Source: an uncultured Acidobacteriia bacterium (GTDB lineage Bacteria; Acidobacteriota; Terriglobia; Bryobacterales; Bryobacteraceae). Taken from it: 64,000 bases of DNA. A program made the position numbers and the translations under genes. Below the pieces are notes generated by a model, which saw nothing but the letters and a program-made list of their open reading frames with translations, searched no databases and had not been told where the DNA came from. Below, one piece after another: positions 16,152 through 25,873 of this stretch. Each line of letters starts with the position of its first letter. The first letter of the stretch is position 1. The stretch is from assembly GCA_903925975.1 (NCBI GenBank), contig CAIYHG010000124.1:1-64000 (forward strand), in the 5' to 3' direction.

Positions 16152-16161
16152 GAGGAACCAG

Positions 16162-17505
16162 ATGCTTTCACGCCGGAACTTCATTCGTATAGGCACCTCC
16201 TCGGTGGGAGCGCTCGCGCTGCGGCCCTTCTGGGAACTGCCGGCCATGGCGCAAACCGGGCCGTATTACCGCGCGCTGGTTTGCGTGTTCCTCTTTGGGG
16301 GCAATGATTCCAACAACACGGTGATTCCGATGGAGGACGCGGCCTACAAGGCATACACCGCAAACCGGGGGGCGCTCGCGCTCAGCGGCAGCGGGTTGAC
16401 GGCGCCGGTTGCGGACGCGCTGGGCGCGCCGTACGCGTTCCACGCCAAGCTTCCCGAGATGGCGAGCCTGTTCGCCAGCAAGGAACTGGCCGTGCTCGCG
16501 AATGTTGGCCCCCTGGTGCAGCCGCTGACGCGTGCGCAGTATCAGGCCGCGCTGGCGCCGGTGCCATCGAACCTGTTCTCGCACGCCGACCAGCAAATCG
16601 AATGGCAGACCTCCGTGGCCCAGGGGCGTAGCGCCACGGGATGGGCCGGCAGAGCGGCGGATTACATGGCCGCGCGCAACATCAATAGCTCGCAGTTTCC
16701 CATCTTCGTTTCCCTGGCGGGCAACAGCCTGATGGGCGCGGGCGCAACGACGCAGCCGGTGGCGCTCGGGCCGGGGCAATCGCTCGCGCTTACCGGGTTC
16801 GACGCCACGGCCGCATCGAACGCGCGGCTCGCCGCGTTTCAAAGCCTGCTGAATTTCGATTCGGGACTCTCGCTCATGCAGGCTGCCAACGCCACCCTGG
16901 CGCACAGCGTGCAGGATGCGTCCGCGCTTTCGGCCGCCTTGGGCAAGGCGGCGGCGATCAAGACGCAGTTCCCGGCCACGTCGCTCGGCGCGCAGTTGAA
17001 GCAGGCGGCGCAAATCATTCAGGCGCAGCAGGCGCTGGGGATGCGGCGCCAGATATTCTTCTGCTCGCTGGGAGGGTTCGATACGCACACGAGCGAGATC
17101 AGTGCGCACAACACGCTCTACCCGCAACTGGGCGCGGCGCTCGCGGCGTTCTACAACGCCACGCAGGAACTCGGCGTGGCGCAGGACGTGACCACGTTCA
17201 CCGAATCCGACTTCAGCCGGACCTTCCAGCCGACTTCGGGCGGCGGCAGCGATCACGCCTGGGGCGGACAGCAACTCGTGGTCGGAGGCGCGGTGCGAGG
17301 CGGACGGGTCTACGGCAAATTCCCCGACTTCACGCTGGGGGGGCCGGACGATACCGACGTGCGTGGGCGGTGGATTCCGACGACATCCGTGGATCAATAC
17401 GGCGCGACACTGTCCTCGTGGTTCGGCATACCGGACGGGGATCTCGGAGCCGTGTTCCCCAACCTGGCGAATTTCAGCCTGCGGAATCTCGGCTTCCTGG
17501 CGTAG
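16162..17505 (+). CDS. DUF1501 protein with Tat signal
   Basis: 447 residues. The N-terminus has a twin-arginine signal (SRRNFIRIG, then a hydrophobic stretch to about residue 30), so it is exported folded. The DUF1501 domain follows (LVCVFLFGGNDSNNTVIP; later FSRTFQPTSGGGSDHAWGGQQ with the His of the presumed metal site), a fold related to alkaline phosphatase and sulfatase. It is translated 10 bases after the DUF1800 gene with an AGGAGG ribosome-binding site. The two are expected to act together outside the cytoplasm; the substrate is unknown. Confidence 0.92.
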   Translation: MLSRRNFIRIGTSSVGALALRPFWELPAMAQTGPYYRALVCVFLFGGNDSNNTVIPMEDAAYKAYTANRGALALSGSGLTAPVADALGAPYAFHAKLPEMASLFASKELAVLANVGPLVQPLTRAQYQAALAPVPSNLFSHADQQIEWQTSVAQGRSATGWAGRAADYMAARNINSSQFPIFVSLAGNSLMGAGATTQPVALGPGQSLALTGFDATAASNARLAAFQSLLNFDSGLSLMQAANATLAHSVQDASALSAALGKAAAIKTQFPATSLGAQLKQAAQIIQAQQALGMRRQIFFCSLGGFDTHTSEISAHNTLYPQLGAALAAFYNATQELGVAQDVTTFTESDFSRTFQPTSGGGSDHAWGGQQLVVGGAVRGGRVYGKFPDFTLGGPDDTDVRGRWIPTTSVDQYGATLSSWFGIPDGDLGAVFPNLANFSLRNLGFLA

Positions 17506-17568
17506 GGAGCGTGAGTCCGCTGGCAACGTAGACCCATCGTCTCCGAGCCCCCCCTTCAGGACCGGGAA

Positions 17569-17588
17569 CACCCACTTCAAGCAGGTGG
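17569..17588. repeat. 20-base hairpin repeat, copy 1
   Basis: CACCCACTTCAAGCAGGTGG. The same motif with one change recurs at 29443-29462. It can fold with CCAC/GTGG arms. It lies about 60 bases after the DUF1501 stop. Confidence 0.55.
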
Positions 17589-17631
17589 TTTCCGGGCGCT
17601 GCTGAAGGCTGCTTAGGTGGACCTAGTTGTT

Positions 17632-17664
17632 GTGGAAGTTCGTATGATTTTGACGATCTTCCAC
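17632..17664. promoter_or_regulatory. Inverted repeat before the chemosensory operon
   Basis: GTGGAAG (17632-17638) and CTTCCAC (17658-17664) form a 7-bp dyad with a 19-base, AT-richer centre, 47 bases before the first gene of the operon. It could be an operator or leader hairpin; the binding protein is unknown. Confidence 0.35.
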
Positions 17665-17710
17665 CTCCCGGACTAAAGCAAACCGCCCCATTCAGCCGAT
17701 ACGTGGATTC

Positions 17711-18880
17711 GTGGAGACATTCGCGCTATCGCCCGGAATGGGGACAGGCATCCAGCCGGCGGGTTTGCCGCCCGCTCCCACTATCCTCGTCGTAGACGAT
17801 TCGGCGGCGATCAGCGAGATGGTGGAGGGGATACTCTCCGCCGAAGGCTTTCGCGTCCTGTCCGCCCGCGATGGCTCCGCCGCGGTCGAGATCAGCCGCG
17901 CGCAAAATCCCGACCTGATTCTGCTCGACGTGGTCATGCCCGGTGAAAGCGGGTTTGAAACCTGCGCCCGCCTGAAGTCAGATCCGGCTACCTCCGAAAT
18001 ACCGATCATTTTTCTCTCGGCGCTGGACGACGTTGAAAGCAAGGTGCACGGCCCGCAGATAGGCGGGGTCGATTTCATCGCCAAGCCGCCCCACGGTACG
18101 GAAGTGCTCGCGAGGGTCCGGGTGCATCTGCGAATCCGGGAGACGCACAGGGTTCTCACGGAACAATGCCGCCAGCGCTTCCAGTTGCTGCAAGACGCCC
18201 AAAGATCGATCCTGCCGGCTCCTGCGGACTTCCCCGAGGCCTCTTTTGCGGTTTACTACGAACCGCTGGAGGAGACCGGCGGAGACTTCTATGACGTCGC
18301 CCCGATCGACTCCCGAGTGACGGGGTATCTGGTGGCGGACGTCAGCGGGCACGGGGTGCGGGCGGCATTCGCCACGTCGGCGATTAAGGCTCTGTTCCGC
18401 CAGTATAGCGGCCCTATGTACTCGCCCGAAGATACGATGCGCGGCATCGATGCGGTGATGCGGCACGTGCTGACGGGAGAACAATACCTGACTGCTTGCC
18501 ACGCGCTTGTGAACCGGCGCACCGGGAAGCTTACCGTCGTCAGCGCCGGGCACCCGCCCGCCATTCTGGCCGAAAGGTCCGGCCAGGTAACGGCGATCGA
18601 GATGGACGGAGAACCCCTGGGTGTATTTCACTCCCTCGTCTTGCAGCGCAAGAGCATGAGGGTCCGTCGCGGCGACCGCGCTTTTCTTTATACGGATGGC
18701 CTGATCGAATCGGTCCCCGGCGCGCGGAGCGCCGGCATCGCCGCGCTCATGGAAGCGGCGGCGCGCCATTTGGACCGGCCTCTGGAAGAGGCGGTACGCC
18801 AAATGGCCATCGACTGCCGTCCCGTTGACGCGGCCAGACGGGATGATCTGCTCCTGCTGGGAATCGAGGTGGGCGGATGA
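17711..18880 (+). CDS. Response regulator with PP2C-type (RsbU/SpoIIE) phosphatase
   Basis: 389 residues. A receiver domain (residues 24-145, phospho-acceptor Asp73 in LLDVVMPGESG) is fused through a coiled coil to a PP2C-type phosphatase (residues 175-385) with the metal-binding motifs ETGGDFYD and VADVSGHG. Such proteins dephosphorylate a STAS antagonist, here most likely the one encoded two genes downstream, so that it can bind the RsbW-like kinase. The GTG start at 17711 is the longest option; ATG at residue 10 is also possible. It opens a run of nine tightly linked genes, which suggests that its receiver is a target of the CheA encoded in the same operon. Confidence 0.9.
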   Translation: METFALSPGMGTGIQPAGLPPAPTILVVDDSAAISEMVEGILSAEGFRVLSARDGSAAVEISRAQNPDLILLDVVMPGESGFETCARLKSDPATSEIPIIFLSALDDVESKVHGPQIGGVDFIAKPPHGTEVLARVRVHLRIRETHRVLTEQCRQRFQLLQDAQRSILPAPADFPEASFAVYYEPLEETGGDFYDVAPIDSRVTGYLVADVSGHGVRAAFATSAIKALFRQYSGPMYSPEDTMRGIDAVMRHVLTGEQYLTACHALVNRRTGKLTVVSAGHPPAILAERSGQVTAIEMDGEPLGVFHSLVLQRKSMRVRRGDRAFLYTDGLIESVPGARSAGIAALMEAAARHLDRPLEEAVRQMAIDCRPVDAARRDDLLLLGIEVGG

Positions 18881-19308
18881 ACCGGCGGATCGCCGCGGCC
18901 CGGGAAACCTGGAAGGCGTTTCCGGGCACGCTGAACGCGATGGAGGCTTTTCTCGCGGAACTGGGCCTGCGGAACGGGTGGTTCGAGCGCGCGCAGGATT
19001 GCTTCGCCACCGAACTGCTGCTGCGCGAAATGCTGACCAACGCCGTCGAGCATGGCTGCCGGTGCAGCCCGGAGCGGCAGATTCGGTGCCGCGTGCGGCG
19101 GGAGGGCAACCATCTGTTCATCGCGGTCAAAGACGATGGGCAGGGCTTCGAGTGGCGCAACGCCGGCGCCCGGGCGGCGCGCCCGAGCGAGGCTTCCGGG
19201 CGCGGTATGGAGATCCTTAGGACTTACGCGACCCGGTTCCGGTTCAGCGCCAGCGGAAACGCGGTCATGGTGTGGAAGACGATTGGACGGGAAAAGAACG
19301 ATGACTGA
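18877..19308 (+). CDS. RsbW-like anti-sigma/serine kinase (HATPase)
   Basis: 143 residues with a GHKL ATPase fold of the RsbW/SpoIIAB type. The N box is LLREMLTNAVEHG, the G1 box is DDGQGF and the G2 box is ASGRGMEIL. These proteins phosphorylate a STAS antagonist on Ser and bind either it or a target such as a sigma factor. Its start overlaps the previous stop (ATGA), so it is translationally coupled to the phosphatase. No sigma factor gene is in the operon, so the output partner is unknown. Confidence 0.88.
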   Translation: MNRRIAAARETWKAFPGTLNAMEAFLAELGLRNGWFERAQDCFATELLLREMLTNAVEHGCRCSPERQIRCRVRREGNHLFIAVKDDGQGFEWRNAGARAARPSEASGRGMEILRTYATRFRFSASGNAVMVWKTIGREKNDD

Positions 19309-19612
19309 GACGCTTGTCACGCGAGATCAAGAGCGGGGCGTGGTTTGCCCGGGAGGCGATGTGGTGGCCTCAAGCATACCGGAATTGCGGGCGCTGATGC
19401 GCGGCTTGATCTCCGAAGGAGTGCGCGAGATGGTCATTGATTTCAGCAACGTACAAATGCTGGATTCGCGGGGGATAGGCCTGTTGATCTCGGCTCACAA
19501 CTCGCTGCGCGCAGTGGGAGGCAGCCTCTCCGTAACGGGCGTCTGCCAGGAGATCGACAGCCTGCTCCGCACCATGCGCCTGCACCGCCACTTCGCCGTT
19601 ACCGCCGGGTGA
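19301..19612 (+). CDS. STAS-domain anti-sigma factor antagonist
   Basis: 103 residues, a lone STAS domain. The phosphorylatable Ser56 lies in the family motif MLDSRGIGLL. It is the expected substrate of the RsbW-like kinase and the PP2C phosphatase just upstream. I start at ATG 19301, which overlaps the kinase gene by eight bases; the open frame extends further upstream only inside that gene. This gives a small protein of normal STAS length. It completes a phosphatase-kinase-antagonist partner-switch set. Confidence 0.9.
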   Translation: MTETLVTRDQERGVVCPGGDVVASSIPELRALMRGLISEGVREMVIDFSNVQMLDSRGIGLLISAHNSLRAVGGSLSVTGVCQEIDSLLRTMRLHRHFAVTAG

Positions 19613-19622
19613 GGGAGCCAAT

Positions 19623-22610
19623 ATGAGCCGGAACGATTCGCACGACGATCCCATTCAGGACTACTTGGCCGAATGCCACGAACACCTGTCCCACATCGAG
19701 TCGGACTTGCTCGCCATGGAAGCGGCCGGCGCGGAAGCGGACGAGGAACTGGTGAACCGGGTATTCCGCGCCGCGCATTCGATCAAAGGCGGGGCGGGGT
19801 TCTTTGGCCTGACAGCCATTCGCGAACTGGCGCACCGGATCGAAAACGTGCTGGACCTGATGCGGTCGCGCCAGATGACGCCCACGCCGGAAGCCGTCAG
19901 CGTGCTTCTGCTTTCGTTCGACAAGCTGCGGGACTTGCTGAGCCGGCCCCAGGATGACGACCGGGCGTCAGTCGAAGAATACTCCGCGCAGTTGGCCAGA
20001 CTCGCAGCCGGCAACCTGCCGGGCGCCGAGGCGAACGCGGTCACCGAACGCATCGCTCTGGCGGTTCCGGGGCGGGCGGCGCCGGTTGAAGCGTCGGCCT
20101 TTGACTGGGCTCAGGCGCGCAAAACGGGTAAGTGCGTCTATGTAGTGCGTTACGACCTGATCCACGACGTGCATCGACTGGGAAGGACGCCCTACCAAGC
20201 CCTAAAGCGCCTGATCGAATACGGCACGGTGCTCGAAACGATATTCAACATCGAATCGGCCGGCACCCTGGATGAAGATCCGCCGAATACGCTGCTGCTG
20301 GATGTGGTGTATGCCAGCGCGCTCGACACGGACCTCATCTGTTCCGCTCTGGATTTGCCGCCGGACCGCACCTACCGGTTCGATCGCGACGGAACGCTGA
20401 AAGGAAGCGTGGGGGAACTGGAGCGGCGAACTGCCGCGGAGGAACGGCCGGCCGGCAGCGCCGCGGCGCCGAACCCGCACGAGCCGCCCGTTGCGCCCCG
20501 GGCGCCGGACAAAGCGCCCCCTGCGGCCGATCCCACGGTACGGCTGAACGTGACGCTTCTCGATTCGCTCATGACTCTCGCCGGCGAACTAGTGCTCGGC
20601 CGGAACCAACTTACGGAGGCGGTAGGCCGGTCCGACGAGCGCGCGGTCCGTTCCAGCGCCCAGCGCATTGGCCAGGTGACGTCCGAACTGCAGGAAGCTA
20701 TCACGCAGACTCGCATGCAGCCGGTGGGGGGGCTGTTCGCCCGATTCCCCCGGTTGGTGCGCGACCTCGGGCGTGACCTCGGCAAAGAGGTTCGCCTGGA
20801 AGTCGAGGGTGCGGAAGTCGAGCTGGACAAGACCTTGATCGAGGGGCTCGGGGACCCGCTGACGCACATGGTCCGCAACGCCGTAGACCACGGCATAGAA
20901 GCCCCGCAAGTGCGCCGGGCGCGCGGCAAGCCGCCATCGGGCGTCATTACTCTGCGGGCGGCGCAGCAGGCCGGACAGGTGGTGCTCGAAGTCTCGGACG
21001 ACGGCGAAGGGCTGGACGGGGAGAAGATCGCCGCCACGGCTCTGGACAAAGGGCTCATCACCCGGGAGCAGTCCGCCTCCATGACCGACCAGGACCGTGC
21101 GGCGCTCATCCTGCTGCCCGGCCTTTCGACGGCTACGCAGGTCAGCGACGTTTCCGGACGCGGCGTCGGCATGGACGTGGTGAAGACGAATGTGGACCGG
21201 CTTGGCGGCAAGATGGAGATCAACTCCGCCGTGGGCCGTGGAACCACTTTCCGCATCAAACTGCCGCTGACCCTGGCCATTATCCCCTCTCTCCTGGTAT
21301 CGGACCGTGGCGAGCAGTTTGCTATTCCACAGGTGAGGGTCGCGGAACTGATTCGGATTCGGGCCGGGCAGTGGGCGCAACGAATCGGCTGCGTCGGCAG
21401 CGCCGAGACGCTTAGCGTCCGCGGCCGCCTCGTCCCGCTTGTGCACCTATCGGAATCGCTGGGGCTTCAGCGGGACGACTCGCCCGACCGCGCCTGGAAC
21501 GTGGTCCTTGTGGACGCCGGAACGTTCGAGTACGGGCTGGTGGTCGACCGGCTGCATGAAACGGTCGAGATCGTAGTGAAACCCTTGGGCCATCATCTCA
21601 AAGGACTGGCGGAGTACGCCGGAGCGACGATTCTTGGCGACGGCCGCGTCGCGGTCATCCTCGATGTGGCCGGGCTGGCCGTTCGCGCCGGCCTCAGCTC
21701 GAGCGGCCATTCCTCCGCGCTGCCGGCCGAGGCCGGTTTTGCGGAAGAGGAGAAGGTCTCCTTGCTGCTATTCGACAACGCCCCCGGTGAGCGGTGCGCC
21801 GTGCCGATCCACATGGTGTCCAGGATTGAGCGAGTGCAGCCCAATCAGATCGAATACCTGGGCGGAAAGCGAACGATGCAGTATCGGGGCGCAACCCTGC
21901 CGGTGCTCGCCCTGGCGGATGTGGCAAGTTTGGGCGCCGTGGAGGAGAGCCAGTCGTGGGTGGTGATTGTGTTCGAACTCGGCCGGGAAGCGACCGGGTT
22001 GCTGACAGCCGAACCCCTGGATATCGCCGAAGCCGCCCTGACGCTCGACCGTCGGACGCTGCGGCAACCGGGAATCGCCGGTTCGGTGATCCTCAAGCAA
22101 CGGACAACCCTGATGGTGGAACTGTCTGAGCTGGCGGGCGTGGCCGCCCGCCCGGAGGAGGCGGAGATCGCGGCGCCAGCCGCCCCCGGCGCGCTTCCGG
22201 CGCGCGACGGGAAGAAGCCGACCGTCCTGCTGGCCGAGGACTCGGATTTCTTTCGAACGCAGTTGCGCCGCCTGATTGAGAGCGTGGGCTGCAACGTCCT
22301 GGCGGCCGAGGACGGCCAAGCCGCCTGGGAGTTGCTGGAGCAGCATGCCGGTGAGGTCGAATTGGTTACCACGGACATTGAGATGCCGCGCATGGACGGT
22401 CTGGCGCTGACGCGCCGCATTCGCACCGACGCCCGATTCGAGGGACTTCCGGTGATTGCCGTATCCACCCTGGCCGGCGAAGAGGAAATCGCGCGGGGTA
22501 TGGCGGCGGGAGTCACGGAGTACCAGATCAAATTGAACCAGGACGACCTGGCGCGGAGCATCCGGAAAGCGATGCGAGACGAAACCCGCGCGCCGGGCTC
22601 GCGGAGTTAA
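19623..22610 (+). CDS. cheA: CheA-type histidine kinase with C-terminal receiver
   Basis: 995 residues. Domains in order: Hpt (residues 10-110, phospho-His52 in AAHSIKGG), a P2-like region (about 155-275), dimerisation P3 (about 300-365), HATPase (about 370-555, MVRNAVDHG near 416 and DDGEGLDGEKI), a CheW-like domain (about 555-690), a second CheW-like region (about 705-840) and a receiver (about 862-985, phospho-acceptor Asp918 in TTDIEMPRMDG). It phosphorylates response regulators after input from the receptor through CheW. The operon has no separate CheY, so its own receiver and those in the CheB, phosphatase and hybrid-kinase genes are the visible targets. The double CheW region is less common. 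Confidence 0.94.
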   Translation: MSRNDSHDDPIQDYLAECHEHLSHIESDLLAMEAAGAEADEELVNRVFRAAHSIKGGAGFFGLTAIRELAHRIENVLDLMRSRQMTPTPEAVSVLLLSFDKLRDLLSRPQDDDRASVEEYSAQLARLAAGNLPGAEANAVTERIALAVPGRAAPVEASAFDWAQARKTGKCVYVVRYDLIHDVHRLGRTPYQALKRLIEYGTVLETIFNIESAGTLDEDPPNTLLLDVVYASALDTDLICSALDLPPDRTYRFDRDGTLKGSVGELERRTAAEERPAGSAAAPNPHEPPVAPRAPDKAPPAADPTVRLNVTLLDSLMTLAGELVLGRNQLTEAVGRSDERAVRSSAQRIGQVTSELQEAITQTRMQPVGGLFARFPRLVRDLGRDLGKEVRLEVEGAEVELDKTLIEGLGDPLTHMVRNAVDHGIEAPQVRRARGKPPSGVITLRAAQQAGQVVLEVSDDGEGLDGEKIAATALDKGLITREQSASMTDQDRAALILLPGLSTATQVSDVSGRGVGMDVVKTNVDRLGGKMEINSAVGRGTTFRIKLPLTLAIIPSLLVSDRGEQFAIPQVRVAELIRIRAGQWAQRIGCVGSAETLSVRGRLVPLVHLSESLGLQRDDSPDRAWNVVLVDAGTFEYGLVVDRLHETVEIVVKPLGHHLKGLAEYAGATILGDGRVAVILDVAGLAVRAGLSSSGHSSALPAEAGFAEEEKVSLLLFDNAPGERCAVPIHMVSRIERVQPNQIEYLGGKRTMQYRGATLPVLALADVASLGAVEESQSWVVIVFELGREATGLLTAEPLDIAEAALTLDRRTLRQPGIAGSVILKQRTTLMVELSELAGVAARPEEAEIAAPAAPGALPARDGKKPTVLLAEDSDFFRTQLRRLIESVGCNVLAAEDGQAAWELLEQHAGEVELVTTDIEMPRMDGLALTRRIRTDARFEGLPVIAVSTLAGEEEIARGMAAGVTEYQIKLNQDDLARSIRKAMRDETRAPGSRS

Positions 22611-22622
22611 CGGAGAAGCTGA

Positions 22623-24317
22623 ATGACGAGAATGCTCGCGAACCTGAAGATCGGAAAGAAGCTAGCCCTGCTGGTAGGTTGCGGCATCGGGCCTATCATT
22701 TGCGTGGGAGCCTTGTCGCTTTGGGGCCTTCACGCCATTCGAGACTCGGTCGCGTCGGAAGAAGCCGACGCCGACAGGATGGTGCTGGCGCAACAGGCGG
22801 CGGCCGGGATGGGACGGGTGACCAGCATCGTGGGCCACATCGCGCTGGGCAGCCAATGCGAATCGTGCCACGAAGCGGCGACCGGCGGCGACCGCGAACA
22901 TCAGGCTGCGCTCATCCGTGAGTACATGGCGTCCTTGGGCCAGTTGAAGGCTGCCGAAGTCGATCCGGAAGGGCATCGCCTCGTCACGGAATTGGAGGCT
23001 GCGGGGTTGCGCTGGCACGACATCAATGCGCGTGTTCTCGAGATGAGCCGGACCGGCAAGCGGCAGCTGGCCACCGAGACCTACCGCTCGGAATCGATTC
23101 CGGGTTACGCGCCGGTGGAAGAAGCGCTAAAGAATTACCTCCAATGGGAACGGCCCAGAATGGCTCAGATGCGCCAGCGGGCCCTCTCCTACATGAGCGG
23201 CGTACCGCTGGCCGTGGGCATCCTGGCGCTGGCGGCATTGGCTATCGCGCTGTTCATGGGGGTGGGCGTGTCACGGAGCATCTCGCGGCCTCTCACGGCG
23301 GCGATGGGGCAGATCTCGGCGGTAGCGAAGGGCGACGTTTCCGGGAAGTTGCCGGAAGAGGACGCGCAGCGCGCCGACGAGTTCGGCCAAATGATGCGGG
23401 CGGTGCGGACCATGTCGGGCAATCTCAGGGAAGCGATTCGGGAGATTACGGCCGGCATCCATGTCCTGTCGTCTTCGTCCGCGGAGCTGTCCACGAGCTC
23501 GGGGCAGATGTCCGGCGGATCGCGCAACGCGTCGGAGCGGGCTCACTCGGTGGCGGCAGCCGCGGAGGAATTGAGCACGAACGCTGCGTCGGTGGCGGCC
23601 GCCATGGAACAGGCTTCGGCCAATCTCTCTTACGTAACTTCCTCTACGGAGCAGATGACCTCCACGATCGCGGAAATCGCCGGTAATTCGGAAAAAGCGA
23701 GGACGATTACCGCGGAAGCCAATCGGCAGGCGGTGCGAATTACCGATCAGATCAACCAGCTCGGACAGGCGGCGCGGGAAATCGGCAAGGTCACCGAGAC
23801 AATCAATGAGATCTCGTCCCAGACCAACCTGCTGGCTCTCAACGCGACCATCGAAGCCGCGCGGGCCGGCACGGCCGGAAAGGGATTTGCCGTGGTGGCC
23901 AACGAGATCAAGGCGTTGGCGCAGCAGACGGCCACGGCTACCGAGGACATCAAGGCGCGGATAGCCGGAGTGCAGTCCTCTACGGCGGCAGGCATCAAAG
24001 AAGTAGAGAGGGTTTCGCAGGTCATTCGCGACGTAAGCGAGATCGTATCCTCCATCGCCACGGCCATCGAACAGCAGGCCGCGGTAACGAAAGATATCTC
24101 GCGCAATATCGGCGAAGCGGCGGCCGGAGTCGGCGAAACGAATGTACGGGTGGCGCAGACATCGCAGGCGTCGCAGGAGATCGCGCGGAATATCGCCGTC
24201 GTGGAGAACTCAGCGCGGGATATGGCCGACGGCAGCGAACACGTGAGGTCCAGCGCATCCGACCTGGAAAAGGTGGCCGGGCAACTCAAAGCCACGGTGG
24301 GCCGATTCCAGGTCTGA
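22623..24317 (+). CDS. Methyl-accepting chemotaxis protein with haem-c motif in its sensor domain
   Basis: 564 residues. A first membrane segment (about 15-37), a periplasmic domain (about 38-192), a second membrane segment (about 193-215), HAMP (about 216-270) and the cytoplasmic signalling hairpin with the tip ETINEISSQTNLLALNATIEAARAG. The sensor domain contains CESCH (Cys79, Cys82, His83), a classical covalent haem-c site, inside an otherwise helical four-helix-bundle-like domain. Haem-c receptors are known from Geobacter and Desulfovibrio (DcrA type), where they sense redox state or gases. It sits between cheA and cheW in the same operon, so it is the dedicated receptor. No C-terminal CheR-tethering pentapeptide is seen. 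Confidence 0.93.
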   Translation: MTRMLANLKIGKKLALLVGCGIGPIICVGALSLWGLHAIRDSVASEEADADRMVLAQQAAAGMGRVTSIVGHIALGSQCESCHEAATGGDREHQAALIREYMASLGQLKAAEVDPEGHRLVTELEAAGLRWHDINARVLEMSRTGKRQLATETYRSESIPGYAPVEEALKNYLQWERPRMAQMRQRALSYMSGVPLAVGILALAALAIALFMGVGVSRSISRPLTAAMGQISAVAKGDVSGKLPEEDAQRADEFGQMMRAVRTMSGNLREAIREITAGIHVLSSSSAELSTSSGQMSGGSRNASERAHSVAAAAEELSTNAASVAAAMEQASANLSYVTSSTEQMTSTIAEIAGNSEKARTITAEANRQAVRITDQINQLGQAAREIGKVTETINEISSQTNLLALNATIEAARAGTAGKGFAVVANEIKALAQQTATATEDIKARIAGVQSSTAAGIKEVERVSQVIRDVSEIVSSIATAIEQQAAVTKDISRNIGEAAAGVGETNVRVAQTSQASQEIARNIAVVENSARDMADGSEHVRSSASDLEKVAGQLKATVGRFQV

Positions 24318-24327
24318 GAGCCAAGCC

Positions 24328-24783
24328 ATGGGCAGAAAATCATCGTCGGTAACGGGACGGGGAGCGCTTCTCGCAACCTTCTATATTCGCGACGCGCTGT
24401 GCGCGCTGGATGCGACCGAAGTACAGGAGGTGATCCGGCTGGGCCCGATGACTCCCGTGCACCACGCGCCGGCCGAGGTCTTGGGAATCGTCAACCTCCG
24501 CGGCCGGATCGTAACCATTCTGGACGTGGGCCGGAGACTTGGTTTCCCGCCGGCGGCGCCGGGCCCGGAGAGCCGGGTGTTCATCGTGGAACAACGGAAC
24601 GAATGCGTCGGCTTTTTCGTGGACCGCGCCGGCGAGGTAGTGGAGATCGAGGATGGGCAGGTGGAACCGCCGCCCTCCAACGTCCCCCGCGAGCAGAGCC
24701 TCTGCTTTCGCGGAGTCTGCCGCTTCGGCGACGCGGCCATGGCGCTGATAGACCTTGACCGGTTTCTGACGGAAAGCGCTTAG
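24328..24783 (+). CDS. cheW: CheW coupling protein
   Basis: 151 residues, a single CheW domain: LATFYIRDALCALDATEVQEVI, then the conserved GIVNLRGRIVTILDVGRRLG near residues 52-72, then GFFVDRAGEVVEI. It bridges receptor and CheA. It starts 11 bases after the receptor gene and is followed by cheB after 8 bases. Confidence 0.93.
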   Translation: MGRKSSSVTGRGALLATFYIRDALCALDATEVQEVIRLGPMTPVHHAPAEVLGIVNLRGRIVTILDVGRRLGFPPAAPGPESRVFIVEQRNECVGFFVDRAGEVVEIEDGQVEPPPSNVPREQSLCFRGVCRFGDAAMALIDLDRFLTESA

Positions 24784-24790
24784 TGCGGCC

Positions 24791-25873
24791 ATGAGTCTCC
24801 GAGTTCTGGTGGTCGACGATTCGGTGGTGTTCCGGCAGGCGGTGAGCGAAGCGCTGTCCGGCATCCCCGGCGTAGAGGTGGCGGGCACGGCGGCTAACGG
24901 CAGGCTCGCCCTCTCCCGGATTGCGGCGCTGCAGCCCGACATCGTAACCCTCGACGTTGAGATGCCGGAGATGAACGGCCTCGAAACGCTGGAGCAGATC
25001 AACTCGGGGGAGCGCTCATGCGCCATCATCCTGCTGACGTCTTTGACGGCGCGCGCGCGGGAGCTGACGGTACGCGCCCTCGAACTCGGAGCGCTGGACT
25101 TTCTGCTCAAGCCGGAGGCGGGCGACCCGCGGGCCGGCGTCGAACTGCTGCGCGCGCAACTGCTGCCTTTGATCCGGGCCTTCGAGTCGAGGGTGGCGCT
25201 CCGAGGCGCGGCCAAGGCTGCCGGACCGCCGGCGCCAACGGACGCGGAGCGGCCCGGCGCCCTCCGGCATCCCGCTCCGCGCTTCGCGGGGCATCCCATC
25301 GTACTGATCGGAGTATCCACCGGGGGCCCGCGAGCGCTGGCCGATCTGATCCCGGCCATGCCGGCGGATCTCAAAGCCCCAGTTTTCGTCGTCCAGCACA
25401 TGCCTCCCGCGTTTACCGGACCGCTCGCAGCCAGTCTGGCCTCCAAATCCGCACTGAGCGTGAAGGAAGCCGCAGAAGGAGAGCGCGCCCGAAGCGGCTG
25501 TGTGTACCTGGCCCCGGGAGGCCGCCATATGAAACTCGAACGGGGCGGTCAGGGCGAGATCGTTATCCGCCTCACCTCGGACCCGCCGGAGCATAACTGC
25601 CGGCCCGCCGTGGACTGCCTGTTCCGTTCGGCCGCGCTTCACTTCCCGGGCCGCTCTATCGCCGCGATTTTGACGGGAATGGGCCGCGACGGCGCCGATG
25701 GCTTGCGTACTCTGAAGCGGGGCGGTTGCCTGGCCCTCGCGCAGGATGAGGCCAGTTGCGTGGTCTTCGGAATGCCGAAGGAAGCAATCCAGACCGGCGT
25801 GGTAGACAGGGTCTTGCCTTTGGGTGCGATGGCCGGCGCAATTGTCCGCGCGGTGCAAGAGGCGGGCCGATGA
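24791..25873 (+). CDS. cheB: CheB protein-glutamate methylesterase/deamidase
   Basis: 360 residues. An N-terminal receiver (phospho-acceptor Asp55 in VTLDVEMPEMNG) is joined to a CheB methylesterase domain (about 170-355) with the catalytic Ser in GVSTGGPRAL, the His in VVQHMPP and the Asp in GMGRDGADG. It removes methyl groups from the receptor's glutamates when phosphorylated. Its stop overlaps the cheR start (ATGA), so the two adaptation enzymes are coupled. Confidence 0.95.
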   Translation: MSLRVLVVDDSVVFRQAVSEALSGIPGVEVAGTAANGRLALSRIAALQPDIVTLDVEMPEMNGLETLEQINSGERSCAIILLTSLTARARELTVRALELGALDFLLKPEAGDPRAGVELLRAQLLPLIRAFESRVALRGAAKAAGPPAPTDAERPGALRHPAPRFAGHPIVLIGVSTGGPRALADLIPAMPADLKAPVFVVQHMPPAFTGPLAASLASKSALSVKEAAEGERARSGCVYLAPGGRHMKLERGGQGEIVIRLTSDPPEHNCRPAVDCLFRSAALHFPGRSIAAILTGMGRDGADGLRTLKRGGCLALAQDEASCVVFGMPKEAIQTGVVDRVLPLGAMAGAIVRAVQEAGR

